Shown here piece after piece: positions 1 through 8,267 of a stretch of 63,235 nt of DNA. This DNA comes from Megasphaera sp. (lineage in GTDB: Bacteria; Bacillota; Negativicutes; Veillonellales; Megasphaeraceae). The first letter of the stretch is position 1; every line of letters starts with the position of its first letter. A model generated the notes under the pieces. It had not been told where the DNA came from. It worked only from the letters and a program-made list of their open reading frames with translations, and searched no databases. The translations under genes were made by a program, and so were the position numbers. The stretch is from assembly GCA_022486585.1 (NCBI GenBank), contig JAKVKI010000009.1, forward strand, positions 1 to 63,235, given 5' to 3'.

Positions 1-2344
1 TCACCGTACCGCTCTTAGCCGTCATATCATTGACATTGACCGTATAAATAGCATGACCATCCGTTGCATCTGTCGTTTTAGCTACAGAAGATACATTGTC
101 TCCTGCTTTGACTTCTGTCGTCGCTGCTGCTGATGATGTTGTCAGCTGGCTGTAGTTGACAGCATCTGTCAGATCCGTACCTGCTGCTACGTTCGTGATC
201 TTCTGGCCGCCGTTGTCGATACCATCTTTACTGATAGTAACGGTATCACCGGCTTTAACCGTATCTGCCGAAATAGAATCGAGACCTGTAATATCTTTGG
301 CCAACTTGATTTTGAGCTTGCCGTTGTCACCATCCTGAGACGATACGACGCCGATATTGTTGTCGCTCAGCTTCGTGCTGTCTGTGACACCGCCAACGAT
401 GTTCACGGTCTTGTTCAGCTGTACTTTTGCTGTCGTACCGCTGTCGCCCATGTACTTCATGCCGTCATCCAATGTCGATACTTGATGTTCCTTACCATCT
501 TTGTCTGTATATACGACACGGGTCATGGTCGTTCCATCAGCTCCATTAACGCCAGGATCGCCATCTTTAACCGAGATATCTGCTGTCGGACTTACACCAT
601 CTTTGCCGGCAGGTCCAGTCAATCCAATATAGCCTACACCATCTTTACCGCTGATGGATACAGCATCTTTACCGTCTTTGCCGCTGATACCGACTTTACC
701 ATCTAAACCGTTCGTTCCATCCACGCCGCCAGGGCCTGTAATGGATACACCGTCTTTGCCCGGTGTGCCGTCTGCACCATCTTTGCCAACCTTGACACTG
801 TTCGTATCAATGTTGTTATCCAGCATAACATCAATCGTAGTATAGCCATCGGCATCATAACTGACTTTTGTCTTAACGTTCTTACCAGAGTATTCACTGT
901 CAGCCTTCGTACCTGTGCCTTCGACTTTGACCGTACTGCCCAGTTTATTGGTCACTGTATCGCCGCTGTTGGCTGCGAATTTTAAATAACCATTTGTCAC
1001 CCCAGCCGATATAGTATACTCTTCACCATTAATTTTAATTCCTGTTGTATTATTTTTATCGCCAATCGCTTCTACTTTTGTTCCTGTAGGTAAGGATACA
1101 GTTGTATCACCACTTGTAAGGGATACATATGTATCATGTTCTACGCCACTACCGCCAATACCACCACCACTAGCGATTTTAATTGCGCCATCTACAGGAA
1201 CATTATTTTTATCGTCACCATTACGCATCAATTGAATCGTCGCAGTATTGTCTTCTTTCTTCATCTGCACTTCTTTTATATCATTACGATATAATTTTTG
1301 ATCATTATCCGACAAAACCTGCAAATCATTCTGATAGTCTGTTACCCGATACGTCGACATAGTTGCGCCAGGATCCGTTACTTTAGCTGCCCAATAACTA
1401 TAAAATTCCCCATCTTTCTTAGCAGTCATCAATACTTCATTATGACTGCCATATACATTCCCTGTATATACTTTGGAACCATCATAATTGGTAAAAACAC
1501 CAATTTTATTGCCAATAACATACAGATTAGAATAATCTACAACTTTACCGTTATATGTGTAAGATTGTAACGCGTCACTCCATTTTAATTTATCACCTGC
1601 TGTAATAAAACCGAGAGGACTATCCCCGCCTGTCGTTAAATCAACATAACCATTTTTATAGTTAATGGAATCAACATGTCCTTCCCAGCTAGAATCCGCA
1701 ATAATATAATCCCACCCCCCTGGTACCTCGGTTTCAGCAGAATTAGAGACTCCTGAATAACTACCCGCTTCTACTTTATTTAATGTTTCTCCCAAATTTG
1801 TGTTAGTTCCAGTAGATGAAACTGTTGATTGCATTGTTTCTAATATATTAGTCGGTTTTTCGTCTTCTGAACCAGTATAACTAACATCGACCCGAGTCCC
1901 TGTAGTAGATAACGGTGTATATTTTCCAGCATTTTCATCTACGGTAATGCTATATCCCTCACGAACTAAATATATTTTATCTCCAACTTTCACCTTATTA
2001 TATATATACGTATTTGTTCCGTCAGTAAACTTTACTGCTGTCTTTCTATTCGTATACTGATAGTTCTGATATTTATCAAAAGCAACTGCTACATACTGCG
2101 TCGTACTCGTAGCATTAGTTGTCGGTTCTGATGCCACTGCTAGTTGGGATATACCCAAAACAGGCAATAACAGTGTGCCTGCCAACATCGCTCCTACAGC
2201 CATTTGCCGTAAAGTTTTTCCACCAGTACTATGTGAACAGTATCTTTGATCGCAACGTTTGCCGCTACAACTGCTAATAAATTCTGAACCGACAACATAA
2301 CAGCCACGAGCCGCGTTAAATACAACTTTGTAAATCTTATTCAT
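1..2344 (-). CDS. YadA-type trimeric autotransporter adhesin, C-terminal end cut off by window
   Basis: The minus-strand frame stays open from an ATG at 2344 to the window edge, about 781 codons, so the membrane anchor is not visible. The first 45 or so residues resemble an extended signal peptide region (MNKIYKVVFNAARGCYVVG), followed by a hydrophobic signal segment at about 48-71 ending in LAVAS. After a unique N-terminal region comes a glycine- and Asp-rich, collagen-like stretch full of KDG, GPAG and DGTPG units (about 520-800 on the plus strand). Stalk segments follow with the repeat-type phrase KITNVAAGTDLTDAVNYSQL near 130-260. This architecture is typical of Veillonellaceae surface adhesins secreted by type V secretion and implies an outer membrane. 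Ligand unknown. The call is firm at the family level. Confidence 0.9.
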   Translation of the reverse strand, partial: MNKIYKVVFNAARGCYVVGSEFISSCSGKRCDQRYCSHSTGGKTLRQMAVGAMLAGTLLLPVLGISQLAVASEPTTNATSTTQYVAVAFDKYQNYQYTNRKTAVKFTDGTNTYIYNKVKVGDKIYLVREGYSITVDENAGKYTPLSTTGTRVDVSYTGSEDEKPTNILETMQSTVSSTGTNTNLGETLNKVEAGSYSGVSNSAETEVPGGWDYIIADSSWEGHVDSINYKNGYVDLTTGGDSPLGFITAGDKLKWSDALQSYTYNGKVVDYSNLYVIGNKIGVFTNYDGSKVYTGNVYGSHNEVLMTAKKDGEFYSYWAAKVTDPGATMSTYRVTDYQNDLQVLSDNDQKLYRNDIKEVQMKKEDNTATIQLMRNGDDKNNVPVDGAIKIASGGGIGGSGVEHDTYVSLTSGDTTVSLPTGTKVEAIGDKNNTTGIKINGEEYTISAGVTNGYLKFAANSGDTVTNKLGSTVKVEGTGTKADSEYSGKNVKTKVSYDADGYTTIDVMLDNNIDTNSVKVGKDGADGTPGKDGVSITGPGGVDGTNGLDGKVGISGKDGKDAVSISGKDGVGYIGLTGPAGKDGVSPTADISVKDGDPGVNGADGTTMTRVVYTDKDGKEHQVSTLDDGMKYMGDSGTTAKVQLNKTVNIVGGVTDSTKLSDNNIGVVSSQDGDNGKLKIKLAKDITGLDSISADTVKAGDTVTISKDGIDNGGQKITNVAAGTDLTDAVNYSQLTTSSAAATTEVKAGDNVSSVAKTTDATDGHAIYTVNVNDMTAKSGTV

Positions 2345-2626
2345 CTCTTCAAGACCTTTCTAAAAAAATACATACACCAATAGATATAATTCATTTTCTA
2401 AACATCGCCAATAATATATGAATTCGTGATATGATGTGCAAATTTCATCTAATGGTTGATAATAAACATCTCAATTGTATCGATTAAAAATGTATAAATA
2501 ATATCATGTCTTTATTTAATAATAAAAAATATAAGATAAATCATATATTTTTATTATTAATATAGTTAAGGCAAGAATTATTTATATAAATTATGCCATA
2601 AAATATTATGATACAAATCGTGTTTT
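2345..2626. other. AT-rich spacer, probable long 5' leader of the adhesin gene
   Basis: This stretch is very rich in A and T and has no credible coding frame. If the promoter at 2627-2654 is the one used, most of it would be an untranslated leader of about 275 nt for the adhesin. I see no clear aptamer or strong hairpin in it. Confidence 0.4.
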
Positions 2627-2654
2627 ATTATATCACTATTTATAATTATGTCAA
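2627..2654 (-). promoter_or_regulatory. Candidate promoter of the adhesin gene
   Basis: On the minus strand TTGACA (2649-2654) and TATAAT (2627-2632) are separated by 16 bp. Both hexamers match the sigma-A consensus exactly. The AT-rich surroundings make chance hexamers more likely than usual. Confidence 0.6.
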
Positions 2655-2729
2655 AACGTATTATGTTATAAATCGGTATTATATACCCCACAAAGTTATG
2701 TTTTTCTATTCTTATTTCTCATTTTTAAA

Positions 2730-2758
2730 TTGACTTATACGGAATTATATTGTATACT
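2730..2758 (+). promoter_or_regulatory. Promoter of the NifX-like/ArsR pair
   Basis: TTGACT (2730-2735) and TATACT (2753-2758) with 17-bp spacing lie about 50 bp before the ribosome site TAAGGAGG of the gene at 2808. Confidence 0.7.
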
Positions 2759-2807
2759 TATTTTAATGATTAAGTCCGTACTTAAATAAATTATAAGGAG
2801 GCCCGTT

Positions 2808-3233
2808 ATGATGAAAATTGCAGTTACCCATGAAAATGGACAGGTATTTCCCCACTTTGGTCATTGTAAAGAATTCAAAGTCTATGAAACAGATGGCCAA
2901 CACATTATTGCGTCTCACATCGCTCCTGTTCACAGCCAAGGCCACGGCGCACTGGCTGGTTTTTTGAAAAGCATGCATATCGATACTCTTATTTGCGGAA
3001 GTCTCGGCGGTAGCGCAAAGCAAACACTGGGCGCTGTAGATATTACCGTGTACCCAGGCATATCGGGTCCGGCAGATTCCGCTGTTTATGCATTATTGAC
3101 AGGCCAGTTGTTGTATAGCCAGAACGTCCAAAGCTGCCACCATGAATATCAAAACAAGGGCAGCCGTAAAAAAGAAAAGACTAATTGTAATACGGCCAAA
3201 ACGGCGTATCGCAATGGTCAAGCTTTCCATTAA
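2808..3233 (+). CDS. NifB/NifX-family metal-cluster-binding protein
   Basis: A 141-residue protein whose first 105 or so residues form the dinitrogenase iron-molybdenum cofactor biosynthesis fold: MKIAVTHENGQVFPHFGHC at the start, the glycine-rich ICGSLGGSAKQTL in the middle and YPGISGPADSAVYALLTGQL at the end. Members without nitrogenase neighbours are thought to bind or carry iron-sulfur or Mo/Fe clusters; the role here is unknown. The tail from about 115 is basic and His/Cys-containing. Strong AGGAGG site; two adjacent ATG codons. It lies 8 bp before an ArsR gene and probably shares its transcript, which suggests a metal- or redox-responsive pair. Confidence 0.8.
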   Translation: MMKIAVTHENGQVFPHFGHCKEFKVYETDGQHIIASHIAPVHSQGHGALAGFLKSMHIDTLICGSLGGSAKQTLGAVDITVYPGISGPADSAVYALLTGQLLYSQNVQSCHHEYQNKGSRKKEKTNCNTAKTAYRNGQAFH

Positions 3234-3241
3234 GGTTCCCT

Positions 3242-3604
3242 ATGGAACATGCTGATCTATTACAACTACTGGCTGATCCTACACGAATGACTCTTATCGA
3301 ATTATTGTTACAACGAAATTATTGCGTCAGTACGCTAGCGACCGTCACGGGTATTTCTGCACCAGCTGTATCGCAACACTTAAAGCAGTGCCTGCAAACA
3401 GGATTGGTAACGAGCGAAAAGATTGGTTATCAGACCCACTACAGTGTCAATCGCGAATTGTTGCGGGAGTTATCAACAGCTGTCGCCCGCTTAGCTGACG
3501 TAGAAACACTTCCTTGTGAAACAAGTGGTACTCGTTGTAACCATCGCAAAGGCCGCTGTGGCCGCAAAATAAAGTTACATAATAGTGCATTAGCCGACAA
3601 GTAG
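3242..3604 (+). CDS. ArsR-family transcriptional regulator with Cys/His-rich tail
   Basis: A 120-residue winged-helix protein. Residues 1-75 carry the ArsR fold (LLADPTRMTLIELLL, then the recognition helix ISAPAVSQHLKQC). The C-terminal third is unusual: four ligand-type residues in the pattern C-x6-C-x-H-x4-C within CETSGTRCNHRKGRC, followed by a basic end. That could be a metal or cluster site used for sensing. It follows the NifX-like gene with an 8-bp gap and is closed by a terminator. Inducer and targets are not known; autoregulation of this pair is the simplest guess. Confidence 0.85.
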   Translation: MEHADLLQLLADPTRMTLIELLLQRNYCVSTLATVTGISAPAVSQHLKQCLQTGLVTSEKIGYQTHYSVNRELLRELSTAVARLADVETLPCETSGTRCNHRKGRCGRKIKLHNSALADK

Positions 3605-3628
3605 ATTCCCCCCTTTCTATTTGTCATG

Positions 3629-3670
3629 ACCCCACGATTTGGTAATCGTTTACCAAGTCTTGGGGTTTTT
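3629..3670 (+). terminator. Rho-independent terminator after the ArsR gene
   Basis: The arms ACCCCA and TGGGGT, with an inner TTTGGTAA/TTTACCAA stem, form a hairpin followed by a T run. Confidence 0.75.
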
Positions 3671-3727
3671 CTATTTCTGCCGTATAATAAAGGGAGTGAT
3701 AAATTTACTATAGAAAGGATTTCTTAC

Positions 3728-4639
3728 ATGATCGATTTAAATACATTGGCAACAGAGCAACGCAATACGCAAAGCAGCCATATTGATGCGGTCTCTACAG
3801 AAGAGATGCTCCGCATAATCAATGAACAAGATAAGGGCGTTGCAGACGCTGTCGGCGCTATCGTACCGGCTATTGCCGCCGCTGTCGACATGATTGCCGA
3901 ACGCTTGTATGACGGCGGTCGTTTATTCTACATGGGCTCCGGCACTTCCGGACGACTAGGGATTCTCGATGCCGTAGAATGTCCTCCTACCTACAGTACG
4001 GACCCCAGCCTTATCCAAGGGCTCATTGCCGGCGGCTATGATGCCATTTTCAAGGCCAAAGAAGGTGCTGAAGATTCAGAAGAAATGGGGCAAGCTGATT
4101 TACAGGAACATCGGATAACCGCACAGGATGTCATCGTCGGTCTCAGTGCGTCTGGCCGTACGCCTTATGTCATTGGCGGATTGCGTTACGGCACCTCCCT
4201 TGGAGCCGCCACGATTTCCATTGACTGTTCCCCTCATGCCGCGATTGCTCGTTACGCCCAAATCGATTTGTGCGCCCTCGTCGGACCAGAAGTTGTCACC
4301 GGTTCGACTCGCATGAAGGCTGGCACAGCACAAAAGATGATTCTCAATATGCTGTCTACAGGCGCTATGATCAAATTAGGAAAAGTATATGGCAATCTCA
4401 TGGTCGATGTGAAATGTTCCAATCACAAATTAGAAGAACGGGCCCGACATATTGTCATGACAGCTACCGGTTGTACACGAAACGAAGCCATCACCGCCTT
4501 AACGGTCAGTAAAGGACGAGCCAAGACGGCCATCGTCATGCTCTTAGCTGGTATCACCGCCGCCAACGCAGAAGAAAGACTCGCTGCTGCCCACGGCTAT
4601 GTAGCTGCCGTCCTGAAGGAGGCTGGTCATGACCAATAA
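3728..4639 (+). CDS. murQ: N-acetylmuramic acid 6-phosphate etherase
   Basis: Splits MurNAc-6-phosphate into GlcNAc-6-phosphate and D-lactate in the cytoplasm, feeding cell-wall sugar into amino-sugar metabolism. The 303-residue protein has the SIS-domain signature GSGTSGRLGILDAVECPPTY near residue 75, the EGAED segment that carries a catalytic Glu in characterised MurQ, and the late GSTRMKAGTAQK motif. Length is normal. The ATG at 3728 follows GAAAGGA; an in-frame extension reaches 3626 but would start inside the upstream terminator. It overlaps murP by 11 bp, so the two are translationally coupled. Confidence 0.95.
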   Translation: MIDLNTLATEQRNTQSSHIDAVSTEEMLRIINEQDKGVADAVGAIVPAIAAAVDMIAERLYDGGRLFYMGSGTSGRLGILDAVECPPTYSTDPSLIQGLIAGGYDAIFKAKEGAEDSEEMGQADLQEHRITAQDVIVGLSASGRTPYVIGGLRYGTSLGAATISIDCSPHAAIARYAQIDLCALVGPEVVTGSTRMKAGTAQKMILNMLSTGAMIKLGKVYGNLMVDVKCSNHKLEERARHIVMTATGCTRNEAITALTVSKGRAKTAIVMLLAGITAANAEERLAAAHGYVAAVLKEAGHDQ

Positions 4640-6005
4640 AGAACTGGCCCGTGCGCTGTATGACTGCATCGGGCCGGCAGAAAATTTGGAACAGGTCTAC
4701 AATTGTATGACCCGTCTGCGCTTCCATGCAAAACATGAATCCTTCACCAAAGAAGCGATTCAATCCATTCCCGGCGTGCTGGGCGTCAATAAATCCGGTG
4801 ATGAGTGGCAAATCATTTTAGGTCCTGGCAAAGCGACAAAAGTAACACAAGAGTTCAATGCCCTCTTGCATGCAACGGCTGCCAGTGAAGCGCCTGCCTT
4901 GCAGGATCTGGCTGAGCATGCCTCTATTGGCGACGGCACAGCACTTCATGAAGCCATTCGTAAAAAGAATGCCACGCCAGGGAAATTGATCTTAAAAAAG
5001 ATTTCTCATATCTTCGTACCTATTATTCCGGCGTTCATCGCCTGCGGCCTTATTACAGGGCTGCTCAACATCGCCTGTAAATTAGATCCTTCACTGGCAG
5101 CTGTACCAGCAATACAAATGTTGTCCATTGCCGGCAACGCTGCCTTTTGGGGATTAAATCTCTTCGTCGGCATCAATGCTGCCAAGGAATTTGGCGGTTC
5201 TCCTATTCTGGGCGGGGTCATGGCCGCAATTATCAGTCATCCCGGGCTGGCGAACATTACCTTCCTTGACGAACAACTCGTCCCCGGCCGTGGTGGCATT
5301 ATTGCCGTCCTGCTAGTCGTCCTGTTCTCGTCTTATTTAGAAAAGAAACTGCATCGCCTCATTCCCGACATGTTTGACTTATTCCTGACTCCGCTCTTAG
5401 TTGTGATTATTTCCACCTTTGCCGCACTGTGTATCTGCCAGCCTATTGGCGGCTTCGTATCTGAAGCGATTGGGCTTGCTGCGACGGAATCCATCGGCCG
5501 CGGCGGTGCTATTACCGGCTTCATTTTAGGCGGCACGTTTTTGCCCATGGTCATGTTCGGTGTCCATCAAGGTCTGACACCTATTCATGCTGAATTATTG
5601 TCCCGCTACGGCGTCACTATTTTACTGCCCATTCTGGCCATGGCCGGCGGCGGCCAAGTCGGTGCCGCTATTGCCGTCTACGTAAAAACCAAAAACAGGA
5701 CCTTGCGCAAAACGATTGCTTCGGCTCTGCCTGTCGGCATCATGGGGATTGGCGAACCACTCATTTACGGGGTCACCCTGCCTCTTGGCAAGCCGTTTAT
5801 CGGTGCTTGTATTGGCGGTGCCTGTGGCGGTGCAGTACAGGCCGCCTACATGGTAGGTGCGGCAGCATTAGGTATTTCCGGTCTGCCCTTAGCTGCCAGT
5901 ACAGATAATATTTCTATTTACTTACTAGGCTTATTAACGGCATATGCCGGTGGTTTCATTGCTACATGGTGTATCGGCTTCGATGATCCCATAGATTCGA
6001 ATTAA
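4629..6005 (+). CDS. murP: PTS EIIBC transporter, MurNAc type
   Basis: Imports and phosphorylates N-acetylmuramic acid, or here possibly the MurNAc-GlcNAc disaccharide. The N-terminal EIIB domain (about 1-80) has the phospho-cysteine at C26 in NCMTRLRFHA. A linker follows, then a polytopic EIIC domain from about 120 to 450 with GIGEPLIYGVTLPLGKPF as the conserved sugar-site loop. There is no EIIA domain, as in known MurP, so a separate EIIA must serve it. It sits between murQ and mupG, which fixes the substrate class better than sequence alone. Confidence 0.9.
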   Translation: MTNKELARALYDCIGPAENLEQVYNCMTRLRFHAKHESFTKEAIQSIPGVLGVNKSGDEWQIILGPGKATKVTQEFNALLHATAASEAPALQDLAEHASIGDGTALHEAIRKKNATPGKLILKKISHIFVPIIPAFIACGLITGLLNIACKLDPSLAAVPAIQMLSIAGNAAFWGLNLFVGINAAKEFGGSPILGGVMAAIISHPGLANITFLDEQLVPGRGGIIAVLLVVLFSSYLEKKLHRLIPDMFDLFLTPLLVVIISTFAALCICQPIGGFVSEAIGLAATESIGRGGAITGFILGGTFLPMVMFGVHQGLTPIHAELLSRYGVTILLPILAMAGGGQVGAAIAVYVKTKNRTLRKTIASALPVGIMGIGEPLIYGVTLPLGKPFIGACIGGACGGAVQAAYMVGAAALGISGLPLAASTDNISIYLLGLLTAYAGGFIATWCIGFDDPIDSN

Positions 6006-6017
6006 AGGAGGTATTCT

Positions 6018-7097
6018 ATGCAGACAGGTATTTCTATATATCCCGGTCTGGGCGGTTCCGCAGCAACCCATACAGCCCTGCTGGAAAAAGCCGCAGCTGC
6101 CGGTGTGACACGTATCTTCACCTCTCTCCATATTCCTGAAACTAATATAGACGAATTGCAAGAAGAGTTACACGGATTATTAGAAGCTGCACAGTACCAC
6201 CATATGGACGTAGCAGCTGATGTATCACCAGCCACACAAAAAGTATTGAAACTGGATACGCTGACACCGAATGCTCTATTGGAACTAGGCATTACGACAG
6301 TACGATTTGATTTTGGATTTGATATTTCCAAAATCGCCTTATTCAGCAAGGCCATGCATATTCAACTGAATGCATCGACGGTCCAGCCCTCGTACATCCA
6401 GGAGTTGCGTCAGGCTGGTGCCGATTTCGCTCACATAGAAGCGCTGCATAATTTCTATCCCCGCCCGCATACAGGCCTTGGAGAAGATTATGTTCGCCAG
6501 CAAAGTGCTTGGTTGCAAGACGAGGGAATCGCCGTCGGGGCTTTTATCCCCAGCCAATCCGGCCGTCGCGGTCCCTTGTTCGAAGGCCTGCCTACACTGG
6601 AACTGCATCGTCCTATGGATGTAAGTCTGACATCGCGCCATATTGCCGCTATGGGTCTGCAATCGGTTTTCATCGGTGATTCTGCGCCATCACAAAAAGA
6701 ATTGAACATGCTCACTCGTACTGGCCGGGAAGAAAAGAAAGTCGTCGTTATCAAAGCTCGTCTGCTAAGCCATGAACCGTATGTCCGCGACCTCTTATCG
6801 TCTACGTTCACGGCTCGCCTGGATCCGGCACGAGATGCTATCCGCACCCAGGAAAGCCGCCATTTCCTTGGCGATCGCACGATTGAAGCAGACGGACCGT
6901 TTCGCAGCCTCCGCCGCGGCGATATTACGATTGATAACGCTGATTACCACCGTTATATGGGCGAAGTCCAGCTCTTGCTGACAAATCAGCTGGCAGAAGA
7001 ACGGACCAATATCGTCGCTGAAATCATGCCTAACGAACTATTTCTTCTGCCATATATTACGCCAGGCCGAAAATTTCGTCTGGAATTAATTCGCTGA
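6018..7097 (+). CDS. mupG: MupG-type (DUF871) 6-phospho-N-acetylmuramidase
   Basis: The 359-residue protein matches the DUF871 layout: a TIM-barrel part (YPGLGGSAATH near the start, HNFYPRPHTGLG near residue 142) and a smaller beta domain from about 240. In Staphylococcus aureus MupG cleaves MurNAc-6-phosphate-GlcNAc after PTS uptake. With murQ and murP directly upstream (12-bp gap, AAAGGAGG site), the three would form a route from imported muropeptide disaccharide to GlcNAc, GlcNAc-6-phosphate and lactate. Family membership is clear; the activity is inferred from context. Confidence 0.85.
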   Translation: MQTGISIYPGLGGSAATHTALLEKAAAAGVTRIFTSLHIPETNIDELQEELHGLLEAAQYHHMDVAADVSPATQKVLKLDTLTPNALLELGITTVRFDFGFDISKIALFSKAMHIQLNASTVQPSYIQELRQAGADFAHIEALHNFYPRPHTGLGEDYVRQQSAWLQDEGIAVGAFIPSQSGRRGPLFEGLPTLELHRPMDVSLTSRHIAAMGLQSVFIGDSAPSQKELNMLTRTGREEKKVVVIKARLLSHEPYVRDLLSSTFTARLDPARDAIRTQESRHFLGDRTIEADGPFRSLRRGDITIDNADYHRYMGEVQLLLTNQLAEERTNIVAEIMPNELFLLPYITPGRKFRLELIR

Positions 7098-7111
7098 AAG
7101 GAGTCATTTTT

Positions 7112-8209
7112 ATGATCGGATTTAAAAAGCTGGCAACACATACGGCACTGGCTGTTGCTGTATGCCTGAGTGTCGGCACGTGCACCCTCCCGGTACAGCC
7201 TGTTGAAGCTGCCAGCAGCTCTGCTATCGGTGCGCTTCTCAATGTCGGCGCCCAGTATGCCTATCTCAATAAACAGCTAAACTATTTGGACAACGACGGC
7301 CGCAATGAATATATGGGACAAATCAAAGAAAAGTACGGCGTCAACACGGATGCCAGAGCTAATGAGATGGTTGCCCGCGTCATGAAAAATCTATCTGCAT
7401 CAGTCGCTAAGACGGATCCTTCCATTACGAAAAAGCCTTACAATTATTTCGTCAACAATGACACGAGCTTCAACGCGTTCTGCACAGTAGGCCATAATAT
7501 GAGTGTCAATATCGGCCTGTTTGAACCTTTGAATTACAATGAAAATGAAGTTGCCTTTGTCCTGGCTCATGAAATGGGGCACGGTCAAAAGAACCATTCT
7601 ATGGAAGGCATCCGCAAATCGATGCCACTGGATCTCTTAGCTGCCTATTATAGTGCCGGCAGCGGTGCCGCCCAAATCGGTACAGCTATTTTAGACAAAA
7701 TCGGCACAGCCAAATTAGTCACCAAACCGATGGAAAAAGAAGCCGATGCCTTGGCCTTTACTTATGCTTCTGGTGCTGGCTACAATATTGGCGGCGGTGC
7801 CGCTCTTTGGCAGCGCATGCTCGATAAGAGCAACAGTGTCAAGACCAGCAATGTCATGGAATTATTCAATGATCACCCCACAAACGTCAGCCGCCGTGAT
7901 ACCTACAGTTCGGACATTACCAAATATAGCGGCAACGTCGTCAAGGTCAACACCGATACAGGTATGATTTCATTGCACGACAAGAACTGGTACCAGCCGG
8001 AGGACATGTCCTCTATGAGCGGCAAAGAACGAGCCTACCTCATTGCCGGCAATTTATCCGCTGTATATCACAACAACAAGAACCCAAAATCCAGTGATGT
8101 CTATCGATCCGGTGATAATCTGCTCTACATCGGACAACAGCCCATTATGGATCTCAGTCCGGCCAAGAATCCTTCAGAAGTAACGAACACGCTGAAAAAG
8201 TTACTCTAG
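7112..8209 (+). CDS. Secreted M48-family zinc metalloprotease
   Basis: A 365-residue protein with a signal peptide (hydrophobic segment 9-24, likely cut after VEAA). The zinc motif is HEMGH at 153-157, and EKEADALAF supplies the third ligand, both typical of M48 (HtpX/BepA-like) enzymes. The C-terminal 120 residues resemble no domain I recognise. It follows mupG by 14 bp with its own AAAGGAG site and ends at a terminator, so it may be the last gene of the mur operon. A role in envelope protein quality control is inferred from the export signal. Confidence 0.85.
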   Translation: MIGFKKLATHTALAVAVCLSVGTCTLPVQPVEAASSSAIGALLNVGAQYAYLNKQLNYLDNDGRNEYMGQIKEKYGVNTDARANEMVARVMKNLSASVAKTDPSITKKPYNYFVNNDTSFNAFCTVGHNMSVNIGLFEPLNYNENEVAFVLAHEMGHGQKNHSMEGIRKSMPLDLLAAYYSAGSGAAQIGTAILDKIGTAKLVTKPMEKEADALAFTYASGAGYNIGGGAALWQRMLDKSNSVKTSNVMELFNDHPTNVSRRDTYSSDITKYSGNVVKVNTDTGMISLHDKNWYQPEDMSSMSGKERAYLIAGNLSAVYHNNKNPKSSDVYRSGDNLLYIGQQPIMDLSPAKNPSEVTNTLKKLL

Positions 8210-8215
8210 TACAGC

Positions 8216-8267
8216 AAAAAGACCAATGACAATATATGCAGAAGCATGTATATCATTGGTCTTTTTA
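8216..8267. terminator. Bidirectional terminator between convergent genes
   Basis: AAAAAGACCAATGA pairs with TCATTGGTCTTTTT, giving a U-tailed hairpin on both strands between the protease and the Fe-dehydrogenase genes. Confidence 0.85.

Noticed and set aside
520-800. Repeated short motifs resembling a tandem repeat or CRISPR array
   Set aside because: They are codon-level repeats of glycine and aspartate within the adhesin frame, without regular spacers.
1298-1570. Plus-strand open frame within the adhesin region
   Set aside because: It is antisense to the adhesin frame, has no recognisable protein features and no ribosome site.
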